From PALSA-1004 sp963829085 (lineage in GTDB: Bacteria > Pseudomonadota > Gammaproteobacteria > Burkholderiales > SG8-41), in NCBI GenBank assembly GCA_963829085.1, contig CAWHHJ010000007.1, forward strand, positions 186,001 to 250,000: a stretch of DNA of 64,000 nucleotides. The letters are read 5' to 3'. A program made the translations under genes and the position numbers. Numbering within the stretch: position 1 is the stretch's first letter; the number at the start of each line of letters is the position of its first letter. Below, piece after piece: positions 63,217-64,000 of the stretch. The notes under the pieces were generated by a model that worked only from the letters and a program-made list of their open reading frames with translations, was not told where the DNA came from and searched no databases.

Positions 63217-63235
63217 AATTATGGGGAGGCGCTCG

Positions 63236-64000
63236 ATGGCTACAACAGCCGCGACAGCAGTTAGAAAAAAAGACGTCAAGGAATTTACCTTTTCGTGGAC
63301 CGGCACAGACAAAGCCGGCAAAACGGTGCGTGGCGAGATGCGCGCCGGCGGCGAGGCAGTCGTCAATTCCCAGCTACGTCGTCAGGGCATCCGGGTGCTC
63401 AAAGTAAAAAAGCTGTCCGTCAAGCGGGGCGGCAGTGTCTCGGACAAGGACATCACGCTGTTTACGCGCCAACTCGCCACGATGTTGAAAGCCGGCGTGC
63501 CACTTCTGCAGGCCTTCGATATTGTAGGCAAAGGGCATAGCAATGCCGCCGTGCAAAAGCTGCTGCTCGATATAAAGACGGAAGTTGAAACCGGTTCGAA
63601 TCTTAAAGCTGCATTTGAGAAGCATCCGCTGCATTTCGACGCACTGTTCTGTAATCTGGTCGGCGCAGGCGAGCAGGCCGGAATTCTCGATAGCCTGCTC
63701 GACCGGCTCGCTACTTACAAAGAAAAAATCCTTGCGATCAAGGGCAAGATCAAGTCAGCGCTGTTTTATCCGATCGCCATCATTCTTGTCGCCTTCATCA
63801 TCACGGCGATCATAATGATATTCGTCATCCCGGCATTCAAAACGGTCTTTGCGAGTTTTGGCGCTGACCTGCCGGCACCAACGCTGATAGTGATGGCGAT
63901 ATCGGACTTCTTCGTTAAGTTCTGGTACCTGATATTCGGCGTCGTGATCGGCGGCGTGTATGGATTTTTCTACGCGTGGAAGCGTTCCCAGTCAGTGCAA
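63236..64000 (+). CDS. pilC: Type IV pilus inner-membrane assembly protein PilC, N-terminal part
   Basis: The gene runs off the right edge; 255 codons are visible from ATG 63236 behind GGGGAGG. The N-terminal F-T-F-S-W-T-G-T-D-K-A-G-K-T-V-R-G-E block is diagnostic. The first GspF domain covers about 72-195: F-T-R-Q-L-A-T-M-L-K-A-G-V-P-L near 76-90, then G-E-Q-A-G-I-L-D near 150, then the first transmembrane pair. PilC is the platform that anchors the PilB/PilT motors. pilB, normally just upstream, is absent; the neighbour is corB. Confidence 0.95.
   Translation, partial: MATTAATAVRKKDVKEFTFSWTGTDKAGKTVRGEMRAGGEAVVNSQLRRQGIRVLKVKKLSVKRGGSVSDKDITLFTRQLATMLKAGVPLLQAFDIVGKGHSNAAVQKLLLDIKTEVETGSNLKAAFEKHPLHFDALFCNLVGAGEQAGILDSLLDRLATYKEKILAIKGKIKSALFYPIAIILVAFIITAIIMIFVIPAFKTVFASFGADLPAPTLIVMAISDFFVKFWYLIFGVVIGGVYGFFYAWKRSQSVQ

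Overview
The window is a moderately GC-rich stretch of a betaproteobacterial chromosome, most likely Burkholderiales or a close relative. Three things support this. The housekeeping blocks keep proteobacterial order: rpsU-yqeY-dnaG-rpoD with divergent tsaD; rpsP-rimM-trmD-rplS downstream of ffh; and ypjD-like/corB/pilC. Seven genes encode Bug-type periplasmic binding proteins of the tripartite tricarboxylate (TTT) family, an expansion typical of Bordetella, Cupriavidus and relatives. The catabolic genes are those of a soil or freshwater heterotroph. Both edges cut genes: an exported protein gene on the left (minus strand) and pilC on the right.

Layout. 1-4.8 kb: exported proteins (a paralogous pair, a cytochrome c-BON fusion), an oxaloacetate-decarboxylase-like enzyme, a Bug and a CinA-domain protein. 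4.9-10.8 kb: a co-directional catabolic cluster (flavoprotein, Bug, racemase, SDR, Bug) with a divergent MarR-like regulator. 11.8-19.8 kb: a compact genomic island between 46-bp direct repeats. The repeats are the 3' part of a tRNA(CAU) gene; the island carries two tyrosine recombinase genes, an AlpA-like gene, a sensor kinase and an ABC-type binding protein. 19.9-31.4 kb: Bug, an OGT-like glycosyltransferase, the macromolecular-synthesis operon, plsY, folB, xerD and ogt. 31.5-34.6 kb: a fused TRAP transporter and its TAXI receptor. 34.8-41.5 kb: VOC protein, IMDH-family dehydrogenase, enolase-superfamily enzyme, exported methyltransferase, HsaA-like flavoenzyme, exported intradiol dioxygenase and a Bug. 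41.5-57.3 kb: a run of 16 minus-strand genes under a divergent GntR regulator. 57.4-64 kb: housekeeping genes.

The most interesting region is 41.5-57.3 kb. It combines a SuyAB/UxaA-type two-subunit lyase, a complete four-subunit succinate-dehydrogenase-like complex whose flavoprotein is separated from its other subunits, and a TauE/SafE exporter. It also holds a phosphosulfolactate-synthase-like enzyme, a DUF3604 protein, two Bug receptors, an SsuBC/TauBC-type ABC pair with no obvious cognate receptor, a class I fumarase/tartrate-dehydratase-like pair and a malate/sulfolactate-dehydrogenase-family enzyme. I read this as a candidate pathway for a sulfonated (or other hydroxylated) C3/C4 acid. 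That is inference.

Six genes are interrupted by frameshifts. Four of them, including the essential rpoD and dnaG, can be restored by removing one C after AGTAC on the coding strand. This is best explained by a context-dependent sequence error, but it needs a read-level check. Gene borders in those loci were built by joining two frames.
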